From Pseudomonas fluorescens (lineage in GTDB: Bacteria; Pseudomonadota; Gammaproteobacteria; Pseudomonadales; Pseudomonadaceae), in contig NZ_LR134318.1 in NCBI RefSeq assembly GCF_900636825.1, forward strand, positions 2,947,501 through 3,011,500: DNA of 64,000 bases, in the 5' to 3' direction. This document shows, piece by piece, positions 36,563 through 49,500 of the stretch (its first letter is position 1; each line of letters opens with the position of its first letter). The notes beneath the pieces are model-generated. The model worked only from the letters and a program-made list of their open reading frames with translations. It made no database searches and had not been told where the DNA came from. Both the position numbers and the translations under genes were made by a program.

Positions 36563-37384
36563 TCAAACGGGTAGATTGAGGTCTGCGATGTACTTGCTCA
36601 TGTGCTTATGGATCAGCATGCGACTGAAGGCGACATAGGCTTCCTTGGGATCGAGAAACGAGACCAAATCTTCCAGATCGGCGCCAGGGTCTCTGTGTCC
36701 CTCCAAAGCATCCACAGTATGACGAATCGCGGCGCGTACCATGCGAGCATGGCGTGCGCGCATTTGCAGCAGCTCCGCACGGGCTAGTCCAAGGTAATAG
36801 ATGCTGGCTTTACCCTTGGGGCTCGGCTCTCCATCAATCAATCGCGGCTCCACGCGCCCATCATCCAGGAATACAAGATGGTCGGCAGGATCATCGATGC
36901 AGGGGTTCAGCAGCAACGGTTCTTCCCTGAGAACAAACCAAGGCCCAGACGCTCGCTTTGTCTCATCAGCAAGAGGGAAGAAGTTAGCCTTCCCGATCAC
37001 CCTCGCGTTGCCATCGCAATCATCCTGCGTCCTCGGGCGGTTGCAGTCAGCGCAGGACAAAAGAAGGTTTGGCCACTTAGCTGCCAACCAATAATATCCA
37101 GGTGCGACCTGTGCAGGCGCATCATCAGTCTTGGGGTAGACAACCACCTTTCCCTTTGGCCTATAGTGCTCCACGTCACCGGGCTGACTACCCGCCAACA
37201 GCGATTCGCAAAACATACATTTGCGCCCGAATAATTCCGCCAGCTTCTCTTTAACTGGATCGGCCGAGTACGCGTTGAATTTTCGCTCTTTAGGTTCGAG
37301 ATTACGGTGCTTCCTCAGTTCTGCGAGCCCTTTCCGGACTAAACCTTTAGGAGTACTACCCTTAGGGCGCTCAACCTTGATCAT
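36563..37384 (-). CDS. HNH endonuclease, PtuB/TIGR02646-like
   Basis: A 273-residue protein. 'CMFCE' (56-60), 'DVEHYRPKG' (70-78) and 'CADCNR' (111-116) supply two Cys pairs and the catalytic His of the HNH fold. 'YYWLAAKWPNLLLSC' between them is the hallmark of HNH proteins paired with AAA ATPases in Septu and retron systems. Its ATG overlaps the ATPase stop by four bases (ATGA), so the two proteins are translated together. It should be the DNA-cutting effector, held by the ATPase until infection. The C-terminal half (150-273) is helical and unassigned. Confidence 0.82.
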   Translation of the reverse strand: MIKVERPKGSTPKGLVRKGLAELRKHRNLEPKERKFNAYSADPVKEKLAELFGRKCMFCESLLAGSQPGDVEHYRPKGKVVVYPKTDDAPAQVAPGYYWLAAKWPNLLLSCADCNRPRTQDDCDGNARVIGKANFFPLADETKRASGPWFVLREEPLLLNPCIDDPADHLVFLDDGRVEPRLIDGEPSPKGKASIYYLGLARAELLQMRARHARMVRAAIRHTVDALEGHRDPGADLEDLVSFLDPKEAYVAFSRMLIHKHMSKYIADLNLPV

Positions 37385-39435
37385 TGCCCGCTCTCTACCC
37401 GGCCAGCCAATGGCGTGACCTGCTGCATGAGGAATTTGAGCTTCGACACAGTCGAGTCAGTAAAGAGCTGTACATTCGCAGCCGCTTCCGCAGGAATATC
37501 GACCGCACCTGTAGCGTCCAGCATCTGCAGAGCCATTCGCTCTCGACGGCTGCCGCCGAGGTAACGAGTGTCCGTTAGCTCCGCTACCAGCTCGGCAAGC
37601 GACTGCTCTTCCTCGACAGACCGCTCCGGCTTGCTCAACAGCTCTTCATAAGTCTGAATCTTGATTTCGAGCTCAGGATCCACTGTGCTGCGCAGTCCAA
37701 AATGCTCTGATGTAAGGAGCTGCTCAACCCTGAGCTTGGACACAGTGGGTAGGTTTTCGAGCGCGTAGATATGGTTCAGCCTGTCCCGCCGCAGCACTGC
37801 AACCTCACCTTCCTTCAAACCACGAAGGCACAGTGGGTCATGAGTGCTGTAGATGATCTGGGCACCGGGGAACGCTTCCCGTAGCGCCGGCAGACACTGG
37901 AGTCGCCAGGCCGGGTGAAAATGGTTACCGAGTTCATCGATCAAGACTATTCCTTCTGCCGAATCAAGCGCGGCGCCGGATAGCGAGAGCACCTGCATGA
38001 TGTCCACAGCCATGCCGATCATGCACTGGTACCCGTCGCTCAGCTCATGGAGCTGGCGCCCTTCGATGCCGCCAACATTGAGACTTAAGGAGCCATCGGC
38101 AGCAATGATGACCTTCACCTGATGATCCTTCGGCATCAACCTGAGCAGTACTTCGTTGACCTCTTCCAGGCGCTTGCGATCGAGGCTTACCAGCCACTCT
38201 GATGGGTTAGTGATCGGGAGGAACGGGTCGAACAGGTTATCGATCTTCGCATGGTCTTTTCCGGGCTTTGCTTTGTGGCGCTTGGTTGCGAGCAAACGCG
38301 TGGCCCCATACGCCACAACCAACGAGCGAGAGTGCTCGTTGCTGAACCGGATCTTCTTATTGCGAGTGAAGGTCATCGAGACCTGATCGCCACCCACCAA
38401 GGTGACGACGACTGAACCCTCGTAGGATCCCGTAGCCAGAAGTTTGTTGCTGGTGCGACGAAGTGCTTTCGAATACGCCTCGCCGGACAACGCCAGTGCC
38501 AAAGCCCTCAGCACCGTGCTCTTTCCCGCTCCGTTCTCACCTAGCAACGCGTAACAGGGCGCGCTCGACGCGCCGGGTGCTTCTAGGTTGAGATCCAGGT
38601 GGTCGATGGGCCCAAAGTTTTTGGTCTCAAGCCGCGTAACGTATTGGGCTTTCGTCAGGTAGGAGTCCATGCCCTCCTTGGTCTCGGTATCAATCCGCTC
38701 GGTCGGTGCAGCAGCCTCATAAGTTGCAGGTTCATCCTCACGCTCATCCACGATGGGTCTCGGGAATTCCCATGAAGTCCTGCTGAGCTCAGCCGAGAGC
38801 TGACGCCATAGAGCGGCATGTGCGCGATGGTCGCTTTCCTCATGCCAGCTAGGTTTACCCGCTGTCATCAAAACCGCCTGCTCGCGGCGGGTTTGCACCA
38901 GTTGCCGACGATTGAGATCTAGCAAGTCAATCGTGATTTTTCCACGATCACTAAGCGGAAGCACGATTCCGTTGGACTCGAACTTAAGATGGAGATCGGG
39001 CTCATCACTACAGGGATCGATTAGGCCTGGCCTTTCGACCGTTACTGTTTCCAAGTACGGGCTATCTGGACACGAATGGCCCATTTGCGGGAAGCGTTTT
39101 GATTTGTAGCGATTACATACCGGGCAGGCCCAGTATAGGTTACGCCAGTCCGCTTGCAGGTGTGCGTAGTGCGGTTCTCCTCGCACACCGGCCTTGGGGC
39201 GGAAGCGTTCGATGGCGCCGCTGCCTCGATGCGCATAGCTCTCGCAGTAACAGCAGATGGGGCCGAAAACTTTTATTAAGTCGTCTGCCAGGTCACTTCT
39301 GTATTTTCTGAGGATATCATCGCGGTGAGGCCAACCCTTTGAAGAAGGCCCGTAAAGTTGCTCCCATTGGCTCCTGTCATCCGCAAGGAAAGGGATCAGA
39401 TACACAGGGCACTCAGTGCGATGAATTGGGGTCAC
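37381..39435 (-). CDS. HNH-AAA ATPase fusion, Septu (PtuA)-like
   Basis: A 684-residue protein of two parts. Residues 1-230 are an HNH-type domain: 'CCYCE' (61-65), 'AIERFRPKAG' (74-83) and 'CPVCNR' (104-109). Residues 265-684 are an OLD/PtuA-like ATPase: 'TKNFGPID', Walker A 'GENGAGKST' (299-307), signature 'LSDGYQ' (465-470), Walker B 'IVLIDE' and 'STHDP' (530-534). In the HNH part the position of the catalytic His (EHFRPK in relatives) is Arg, so the domain is probably not a nuclease. GTG start with AAGG eight bases upstream; the ATG nearby is out of frame. Forms an ATGA overlap with the separate HNH gene. Confidence 0.82.
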   Translation of the reverse strand: MTPIHRTECPVYLIPFLADDRSQWEQLYGPSSKGWPHRDDILRKYRSDLADDLIKVFGPICCYCESYAHRGSGAIERFRPKAGVRGEPHYAHLQADWRNLYWACPVCNRYKSKRFPQMGHSCPDSPYLETVTVERPGLIDPCSDEPDLHLKFESNGIVLPLSDRGKITIDLLDLNRRQLVQTRREQAVLMTAGKPSWHEESDHRAHAALWRQLSAELSRTSWEFPRPIVDEREDEPATYEAAAPTERIDTETKEGMDSYLTKAQYVTRLETKNFGPIDHLDLNLEAPGASSAPCYALLGENGAGKSTVLRALALALSGEAYSKALRRTSNKLLATGSYEGSVVVTLVGGDQVSMTFTRNKKIRFSNEHSRSLVVAYGATRLLATKRHKAKPGKDHAKIDNLFDPFLPITNPSEWLVSLDRKRLEEVNEVLLRLMPKDHQVKVIIAADGSLSLNVGGIEGRQLHELSDGYQCMIGMAVDIMQVLSLSGAALDSAEGIVLIDELGNHFHPAWRLQCLPALREAFPGAQIIYSTHDPLCLRGLKEGEVAVLRRDRLNHIYALENLPTVSKLRVEQLLTSEHFGLRSTVDPELEIKIQTYEELLSKPERSVEEEQSLAELVAELTDTRYLGGSRRERMALQMLDATGAVDIPAEAAANVQLFTDSTVSKLKFLMQQVTPLAGRVESGQ

Positions 39436-40505
39436 AGCGGCATCCTTGGCGGTGTCCCCGCGCAGTGCTGTCGGGGTGGCAGCGAGATCATACGCTGCCT
39501 AGATTGGGCAATGCCACTGTGCCATACGTCGCATTGAGCCCAGTCTAAAGAACACTTTCTCGGCGATTGTCACGTTGGCTTGCTGGCGGCGGTGTTTAAG
39601 ACACTACTTTTCGTACAGTGCCTAGTAGATGCGAGCCCGGCGCAGCAACTCTCTCGCGGTAAGCCTGCAGTCTATTTTGGATTTATCTAACCTCCAAAGC
39701 GGAAGCCGTAGTGCGACACGTCGGTAGTCTTGTGAACATAAATCGATGAACAGTTTCCTCAACTACTCGTCCTGTACGCCCGTAGGACAACAGGTCTACC
39801 GGCTTGTGAACATCTGACATCGCCCACTAGTTAAATTATGTGTCTGCTTATGAATGGGCCACACCACCAGCTTCCGGATCAGGACTTCAGTAACCGCGAG
39901 CCCTTCACCTCACGTAATCACAGCTTACCTGGCTCAATTTCCGCCTTCGCTAGAAGCCCCCGAGGCTATGCGCTCGTTTCTCCAGTCCTAGTCCGCCAAA
40001 GGCACAGCCCTTCAACTCGAATCGCGTCCATCAATAGAGTTCGATCACTTCGACGTCCGATAGCAAGCGCACGATTCTTCCAGCAACTATCCTGCGGCCC
40101 TGGGCGTGTGGAACCCGATGACTCGGTTTTCCATTTCAAACCTCACCACGTGGCCACGTCTAACGAATTAATTCCTTCGATTAAAGTCCGCCACCGGACT
40201 TTGCCGCTGACCTGGATAGTTCAATATCGCGTTGCCATCACTTAATGTCCGATCCCGGTTGAGAATCAAATCTCATTGTCTGCGGCACCCATCGCAGACA
40301 CATTTTGTTTCCTCTTGAAATCGATCAGGTCTGACGTTCCGACAAACGGGCCATAACTTAAGATCCTTTAATATCAGCTACCTACGTGAGACTTATCACG
40401 AACCACATATCGATTGTCAAATATCAGGCAACCCTTAGCCGCGCTCTTTATCTATGGTTTTTGACATATCAATGCGGTCCGCCGACGTATTAACAGGGAG
40501 TAGTA
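39436..40505. other. Right border of island and adhesin upstream region
   Basis: 1.07 kb with no well-supported gene. A 135-codon frame at 39838-40245 has no family features or ribosome site. At 39494-39548 the plus strand ends with 'LPRLGNATVPYVALSPV', similar to the last motif of cytosine-5 methyltransferases, a possible remnant. The last 300 bases are AT-rich and should carry the adhesin promoter. GGGAG at 40496-40500 is the adhesin ribosome site. Confidence 0.35.
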
Positions 40506-43500
40506 ATGGACAACATCGTTATTGCCGACAAAGCCAGTTCTCAACTCACCGCTCAGAATTGGGGCAATGTTAATCTCAGTCAGCCTTCGGTTGTACAAAT
40601 TCCGGTCAAGCCCGATCAGGTCGCTTCAACCAGTCGAAGCGGTCAGGATTTGATCTTGAATCTGAAGTCCGGCGAGCAGATCAAAATCACCAATTTCTTC
40701 GTTACCAGCCCCGATGGTGTTGCCAATGACATCGTTTTTCAGGGCGATGACGCTACGCTTTGGCAGGCGCGCTACAGCGCAGAACCGTTCAATGGCTTTA
40801 CCTTCGATGAAATAGGCTCGCTCGATGAGTTGATCGCGGGAGTCGGCGTGGTTGAGGGCGCGACGTCGGCGTGGGCAATTGCCGGGTTGGGGCTGTTGGG
40901 CGCGGGCGGTGCGGCTGCGGCAACGGGTGGTGGCGGAGGCGGTGGTGGCGGCGGCAATGGCGATGCGACTCCGCCCTCCCCCGCGACCGGTTTGACCTTG
41001 TCAGCCGATGGTCGTGTGCTGAGCGGATCTGGCGAGGCCGGCAGTTTGGTGCAGGTTCGCGATGCGGCGGGCAATCTGCTGGGCTCTGGCACTGTCGGCG
41101 CTGACGGGCAATTCCAGATTGACCTGAACACCCCGCAAACCAATGGCCAACCTCTCGACGTGACGTTGACCGACGGAGCGGGCAACGTATCCACACCGGG
41201 TGTGATTACCGCGCCGGACACAACCGCGCCCACCGCTCCGGCGAATCTAACCGTGAGCGCCGATGGCACGCAACTCGGCGGCACAGGTGAAGCCGGCTCA
41301 ACCATTCAGGTGCGCGCAGCCGGTGGCAGCTTGTTGGGAAGCGCTGTTGTGGCCGCGGACGGGACTTTCAGCGTCACGCTCAGCCCTGCACAAATTGGCG
41401 GTCAGCCATTGACTGTGAATGCCGTCGACGCGGCGGGCAATATTTCCTCCGGCGCAACGGTCAGCGCACCGGAGATCGTCGAACCGCAAACACCCGCCAA
41501 CCTCGGGTTGAGTAGTGATGGCAGCCTGCTGAGCGGCATCGCCAGGGCCGGCACTACGATCGAAGTGCGTGCTGCCAATGGCGATTTGCTCGGGCGTGGT
41601 ACGGTCGCCGCTGACGGCACTTTCACGGTTACCCTCGGCTCGGCGCAAGCCAACGGTGAAGTAATCAGTGTGGTTGCGCTGAATAGCGTCGGCGCGCAAT
41701 CGCCTGCCGTGACATTCAACGCACCGGACATTACCGGCCCCGTTGCCGCGACGGACCTGGCCGTGAGCAGCGATGGCCTGTCTGTTACCGGCCGAGGTGA
41801 GCCCGGCAGTACGGCCAGTGTCACCAATGCCCAGGGCACCGTGCTCGGCGCGGCGTTGGTCGCGGCGGACGGTTCATTCACGGTGCAACTCAATGCGGCG
41901 CAAGTGGACGGCGAAGCACTCAACGTGCAGCTCACCGACGTCGCTGCAAATCCTTCGCCTGCGGTGACGGTCATAGCCGGCGATCTCGACGGCCTGACAC
42001 AGCCCAGCGACATCGTTCTGAGCGTGGACGGCGCGCAGATGAACGGACGCGGCCAAGTCGGATCCACCGTCACAGTCCGCGATGCCAACGGCAACGTGCT
42101 CGGCTCGGCAGTGGTCGCCGCCGATGGTACGTTCACCTTGCAACTGAGCACGCCACAGAACAATGGCGAAACCCTGCAGATCAGCGCGAGCGACAGCGCT
42201 GGCAACACGTCCGCCCCGTTGACTTATGTGACCCCTGACACTCAAGGCCCGGCGCCGCTTACGGGCGTCACGCTGGACAGTCAAGGAGAGACCCTGACCG
42301 GTCAGGGTGAAGTCGGCGCCGCAATCACTGTGCGCGATCCAGCGGGCACTATCATCGGCACCGGCACGGTCGACATCGACGGCAATTTCAGCGTCAACCT
42401 CACGACCGCGCAGACCGATGCGCAGCAACTGCAAGTCATTCAGACCGATGCCGACGGCAACCCATCGGCACCGGTCAACGTGACGGCACCGGATCTGACG
42501 ACCCCGGTTGCGGTCTCCGATGTAGACATTTCCGCGAATGGCGCTGTGGTTACCGGTGCCGGTCAGCCAGGCGCTACCGTTACCGTCATCGGCGCAGGCG
42601 ACGTGGTGTTGGGCACCGCCGTTGTCGGTAGCGATGGCCGCTTTGAGATCAATCTTTCCTCGCCGCAAACCAATGGCCAGAACTTAAGTGTCGTGCAGGC
42701 TGATGCCTCGACGTCGCCTTCGCCAGCGGTGCCGGTTGAGGCCCCGGACATCCAGGCTCCCGCTGCGCCTGCGAATCTGGCGCTGGATGCAACGGGCAGC
42801 ACGCTCACCGGTACCGGCGAGCCCGGCGCCACGGTGTCAGTCAAGGATTTGGCCGGCAACACGCTGGGCACTGCGATCGTCGACGGCAACGGCGGCTTTT
42901 CGGTCGCGCTGAACAGCCCGCAAACCAATGGTCAGCCGCTGCAAGTCAGCCAATCGGATGGTGTGAACGTGTCCCCCAATGCGCCGCTGACCGCCGCCGA
43001 CACGACGGCGCCGCTGGCACCTGACAATCTTGCGCTGAACAACAATGGCGTGACATTGACCGGCACCGGGCAGGCCGGCAGCACCGTCACGGTAACCGCG
43101 CCGGATGGCTCGGTGCTCGGCACCGCGCTGGTTGCCAGCGACGGCAGCTTCACCGTCAACCTCAGCCCGGCGCAACTCGACGGTCAGGTGCTCAGCGTCA
43201 TTCAGACCGATGCGAGCACCCTGCCCTCGCCGGTCACTCCAGTCACCGCGCCGGACATCACCGCGCCGCCAGTACCGAGCGGTCTGGACATCGACCCGGC
43301 GGGTGCCACTGTAACCGGCACCACGCAGCCGAATAATACAGTCCAGGTACTCGACGCCGACGGCAACGTCATCGGCACCGCCACGGCCGATGGCACGGGT
43401 GCGTTCACGGTCAACCTCGATACCGCCCAGACCAATGGCGAAGCTTTGCAAGTCGTGGTGTCGGACGGCACCAATGAGTCGTTGCCAGGCACTGTCAATG

Positions 43501-46500
43501 CGCCAGACGAAACGCCGCCAGCGCCGGTCAGCGATCTGGCACTCAACCCGGCGGGCAACCAAGTTTCCGGCCTTGCCGAGCCCGGCACGACGGTCACTGT
43601 GAGTATCGCCGGCGGAGGCCTTGTGCTGGGCACAGCAACGGCGGGGGCCGATGGCCGCTTCGTCGTCACGCTGGATCCACCGGCCGAGCCTGGCGGTAAT
43701 CTGGAGGTGATCAGCACGGATCGCGGCGGCAACGATTCGCCGGCTGTTCCGCTGGCGGGTCTCGACGGTAGCCAGGTCGCGACCCCGACCGATCTGGTTT
43801 TGAACGCCGACGGTTTCACCCTGACCGGCGCGGGAACGCCCGGTTGCACGGTGACCGTGAGCAACAGCAATGGCGATGTACTCGGCTCGGGGCTGATCAA
43901 CAGCTTCGGCCGTTTCACGTTATTGCTCAGTGCCAAGCAGATCAACGCGCAAACGTTGCAAGTGACCGCAACCAGTCCTGACGGCGATGTATCAATACCG
44001 GGTACGGTGACGGCGGCCGATGGCACGCCGCCCGAGGCGGTAACCGATCTACTGCTGAATGCCAATGGCAGTGCGATGACCGGCCGTGGCGAAGCAGGTG
44101 CGACAGTCACCGTAACCGACAGCAATGGCACAGTGCTGGGCACCGCGCTGGTTGCCAGCAATGGTACTTTCAGTCTGACGCTGACGCCGGCGCAGCTTAA
44201 TGGCCAGACGCTCACCGCGATCCAGAGTGACGCCGCCGGCAATCCGTCGCAGCCTGCCAGCATCATTGCCACCGATCTGCAGCCGCCCGCCGCCGCAACC
44301 GGTGTCACCATCAACGACGTCGGCACCGTGGTCAAAGGCCAGGGCGAAGCCGGCAGCACCGTGACTGTTCGCGATGCCGCCGGTAACGTACTGGCCACAG
44401 GTGTCGTCGATCAGAGCGGCAACTTCCAGGTCACTCTGCCCAACGCGCAGAACACGGGCGAGACTTTGCAAGTCACCCTGAGCGACGCTAACGGCAATAC
44501 TTCGACTGCCACTGGCGTGCTTACCGTCGACGGCACACCGCCAGCCGCCGTACAGAACCCACTTATCAGCGCCGACGGCGCGACGCTCACCGGCACCGGC
44601 GAAGTCGGTGCGACGGTCAATGTCACCAACGCCAGCGGCACAATACTTGGCAGTGCCGTGGTCGGCGCGAACGGTTCGTTCAGTGTGACGCTGGCGCCCG
44701 CGCCCACCAATGGTGAAGCGCTGGCGATCAGCCAGACCGATCCCGCCGGCAATGTGTCGCCATCGACCAGCCTCAACGCCCCCGACATCAGCCCCCCGGC
44801 CGCGCTGACGCAAGTCGCGGTGAATGCCGACGGCGTCACCGTGACCGGTCACGGCGAGCCTGGCGCCACGGTTTCTGTACGCAGCGCCGACGGCACCGTG
44901 CTGGGTACCGCGCAGGTTGGCAGCAGCGGCGCGTTCAGCGTTACGTTGAGCACGCCACAGCTGAATGCCGAAGTGTTGACGGTCACTCAGGAAGACCCGC
45001 CGGGTAACGTGTCCACGGCCGTGGAAGTGATTTCGGTGGATCTGACCCCGCCAGCCATTCCAAGCGGATTGACCTTGAACGCCGCCGGCGTGCAATTGGC
45101 CGGTAACGCCGAAGCAGGCAGCACGGTCACCGTGCGCGACAGTCAAGGCAACTTGCTCGGCACCACCACAGCCGCCGCCAACGGCACGTTCCAACTGACA
45201 CTCAATACTGCGCAAGCCAACGGCCAGTCACTGAACGTGACGGCCACGGACGCGGCGGGCAATCCGTCCGCCCCGGCCATCGTCAATGCCGCTGACACCA
45301 CCGCGCCTGTGGCAGCGAACAATCTGGCGGTCAGCGCCAACGGTGCGACGTTGACCGGTACCGGTGAAATCGGCGCGAGCGTGGAAGTGCGTGACGCCGG
45401 CGGTGCGCTGTTGGGAACCGCGACTGTCGGCAACAACGGCAGTTTCAGCATCAGCCTGTCGCCGGCGGCAGTCGCCGGATCGATGCTTGCGGTTGTGCAG
45501 GTCGATGCCGCAGGCAACACCGGGCCGGCGACACCGGTAACGGCGCCGGGCAATCTGGCGGAAAGCGCACCGACCAATCTGGCCCTGAGCGCCGACGGCC
45601 TGACCCTGACCGGCTCGGCAACCGCTGGCAGCACCGTGAGCATTCGCAATGCCTCCGGCGTGGTGCTCGGCACTGCCGTGGTCGCGGCGAACGGCACCTT
45701 CAGCGTTACCCTCAACGCGGCGCAAATCAACGGCGAGCAATTGTCTGCCGTGGCGACATCGTCCACGGGGGTCAACTCGTCCCCTGCGGATTACACCGCC
45801 GCTGACATCGCGGCACCGACCGCTCTCAGCGAACTTAGCCTGGCCCCGAACGGCACCACCCTGACCGGGCGCGGTGAAGCCGGCGCCACAGTCACCGTCC
45901 TCGGCACCGGCGGAGCGATCCTCGGCAGCGCCGTGGTGGCGGCCAACGGCACCTTCAGCGTGACCCTCAACCCGGCGCAAACCTCGGGCCAGACTCTGAG
46001 CCTGAGTCAGGCCGATGGTGCTGGCAATGAATCCAACAGCGTCAATCTGGTCGCCCCAGACCTGCTAGCCCCTGCCGCTCCCGCAGGACTGGCGGTCAGC
46101 AGTGATGGCGTAGTTTTGTCCGGTACCGGTGAGGCCGGCACCACAGTCAATATCTACAATGCGGCCGGAACGCTGGTCGGCACCGGCACCGTCAGCATCG
46201 ACGGTACCTTTGCAGTCACCCTGACCACGCCGCAAGCCAACGGTGAGGCGCTGACCGTTTCGCTGACGGATGCGGCAGGCAATACCTCTACGGCCACGCC
46301 GTTCACCTCGGTCGACAGCACGCCGCCAGCGGCCGTGTCGCAACTGGGCATCAGCGGCGACGGCGCAACCCTGACCGGGCGCGGTGAACCGGGCGCCCAG
46401 GTGCGCGTCATCGACAGCGACGGTAACGTGCTCGGCACAGCGCTGGTGAGCCCGACCGGCACGTTCACTCTGACGCTGACCCCGGCGCTGACCAATGCTG

Positions 46501-49500
46501 AAGTGATCAACGTGGTGCAAGCCGACGTCACGGGCAATGACTCCCCTGCGGTGAGCCTGACCACCCCCGACTTCACCCCGCCTGACCCGCTGGCCAACGT
46601 CGATATCAATAGCTCGGGCGCACTGGTTACCGGCACTGGCGAACCCGGCGCGACGGTGACCGTGCGCGATGCCAACGGCACCTTGCTCGGCACCAGCGTC
46701 GTGCTCGCGGACGGCTCGTTCAGCGTGACCCTCAACCCGCCGCAAATCAACGAGCAGATCCTCAACGTGCAACAGGCCGACCCGCCCGGCAATGTCAGCG
46801 CGCCGGTCCCGGTCACCGCGCCGGATCTGACCCCGCCCGCCACGCCTGAGAACCTGCAGATCAATGTGCCCGGTGACGTGCTAACCGGCCGCGGCGAAGT
46901 CGGCGCCGAGGTCAGCGTGACGCTGGCCGATGGCACCGTTCTGGGCACCGGCACGGTCGGCAATGACGGGCTGTTCCAGATCACCCTTGTACCGGCGCAA
47001 ACCAATGGCGAAGCGATCTTCGTCGAACTCGCGGATGCCGCCGGCAATACCTCGCCTGCCGGCACGCTGGTGGCCGTAGACAGCACGCCACCAGCGGCAC
47101 TTACGGATGTTGCAATCGATACCAACGGCAGCGTGATAACCGGCGCCGGCGCGGCGGGTTTCCAAGTGGTGGTGACCAACGCCGTCGGCACCATCCTCGG
47201 CACTGGCACCGTGGCGGCCGATGGCAGTTTCAGCGTGACGCTGAGTCAGCCGCTGCTCAACGGCGAAGCCTTGTCGGTCATCCAGCGCGATGCAGCGGGC
47301 AATCCCTCGCCCGTGGCACCCGTTACTGCGCCGGACGCTACCGCACCGGCCGCCCCGACCGGCCTGCAGCTTACGTCTGACGGGCTGACGTTGACCGGCA
47401 ACGGTGAAGCCGGCGCTACCGTGCGCGTGGTCAACGCGACAGGCACGGTGCTGGGCTCGGCAATCGTGGCCGCCAATGGCTCGTTCAGCGTGACCCTCAA
47501 TCCACCGCAAGTGAACGGGGAGTTGCTGAGCGTCAATCAGACGGATCTGGCGTCGAACATTTCACCGACAGCGCCCTTGCAAGCGGGCGACACCACCGTT
47601 CCACTGGAAGTCGCCGATCTCATCGTCAGCCAGGACGGCTTGACTGTGACCGGCACTGGCGAGCCCGGAGCAATTGTCACCGTGCGCGACGGCGCGGTGG
47701 TGCTTGGTACTGTGACGGTGTCTGCAAACGGCAGTTTCAATGTCACCTTGTCCGCAGCGCAAATCGATGGCCGCACACTATCGGTAGTACAGGCCGACGC
47801 GAAAAACAATCTGTCCGAACCGGCATTGGTCGACGCTCCAGACAGCACGGCACCGCTCACCCCGACCGTCACATCGCTGGCCGCCGATGGCATCCTCCTC
47901 GCGGGGACTGCCGAAGCGGGCAGCACCGTGACGGTATTGTCTGCCACCGGTACGGTGCTGGGTACGACGGTAGCGTTGGCCGACGGCACCTACACCCTCG
48001 AGCTCGATCCGCCGCAAACTAACGGCGAGGTATTGTCGGTGATAGCCACCGATGAGGCGCTCAATGCATCGCCAGAATTGCTCTACCCAGTGGACGACAG
48101 TACCGCTCCGGACGCTGTCACCGGCCTGACCATCAGCGGCGACCTGACCCAGCTCGCCGGGCGTGGTGAAGCCGGTGCCAGCATTGAGGTGACCGACGCG
48201 CTGGGCAATCTCGTCGGCACCGCCACGGTGGCGGCCAACGGCACATTCGTGGTCGACCTGCCACCGGGCATTACCGCCGGCCAAGTGTTGACGGTGAATC
48301 AGACGGACCTGGCCAACAACGTTTCCGATGACGCCATCCTGAACGTGCCGGCTGTTCCGGCGCCGGATGCGCCGGACAATCTGCTGCTGTCGGCCGATGG
48401 CGTGACGCTGACCGGCACGGCGGCAATCGGCACTACCATCAACGTTTTCGCGCCCGACAACAGCCTGATCGGGACGGCTATCACCGGTCCCGACGGCACG
48501 TTCAGCGTTGTCCTGACGCCTGCACAAACCAATGGGCAAAGCCTTGAGGTCACGGCGAACACGGCACTGGGCGGCGCATCGCTGCCAACCGGAATCACTG
48601 CCGGTGACACCTCGGCGCCCGCACCGCTCAGCGATCTGGCGGTAAACGCCAGCGGTACACTGGTGACCGGTCGCGGCGAAGTCGGCGCAAAGGTAACGAT
48701 CACCAGCGCTGGCGGCGTGCTGTTGGGTGAAGCGGTAGTCGGCGCAAACGGCACGTTCAGCGCACAACTCAATGCGCCGCAGGTGAGCGGTCAGCAGCTC
48801 AACGCCACTCAAACCGACGCTGCCAATAACATCTCGCCGACGCTGCCGGTAACGGCGCCCGACTCCACCGCTCCGGCGGCACCGACCGCGCTGGTGCTCG
48901 GTGGCGCTGGTCTGGTGCTGAACGGCCTCGGTGAAGCCGGCGCCCTCGTCACCGTGCGTGGCGCCGGTGGCACGGTACTGGGCACCGCAACAGTGGCGGC
49001 GAACGGCACGTTCTCGGTAACCCTGTCCTCGGCGCAACTCAATGGCCAGCAACTGGTCGTCAGCCAGAGCGATGCGGCAGGCAATGTTTCGCCGTCGACC
49101 AACCTCAGCGTCGCCGACACAACAGCGCCGGCAGCCTTGAGCAATGTGGCCTTGAGCGGTACCGGGCTGGCAGTCAGCGGCAGCGGTGAAGCCGGCGCCA
49201 CAGTCAGTGTGACCAATGCCGCCGGTACGGTGCTCGGCACCGCGGTGGTCAATGCCGGTGGCACCTTCACTGTGCAGCTGTCCAGCGCCCAGCTCAACGG
49301 CCAGCAGCTCAATGTCCAGCAGGCGGACCCTACGGGTAATCTTTCGCCGGTGTTCAACCTGACCGCCACTGACACCCAAGCACCGGTCGCGGCCAGCGGT
49401 CTGGCGCTGGCGGCCAATGGTCTGACGTTGAGCGGCACTGGCGAAGCGGGCGCGACGGTCAACGTCTATGGCCCCGGTGGCGCGCTGCTCGGCACCGCGA

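Noticed and set aside
39838..40245. 135-codon frame upstream of the adhesin
   Set aside because: No ribosome site, no recognisable domain, composition rich in Arg/Ser/Pro/His as in non-coding DNA.
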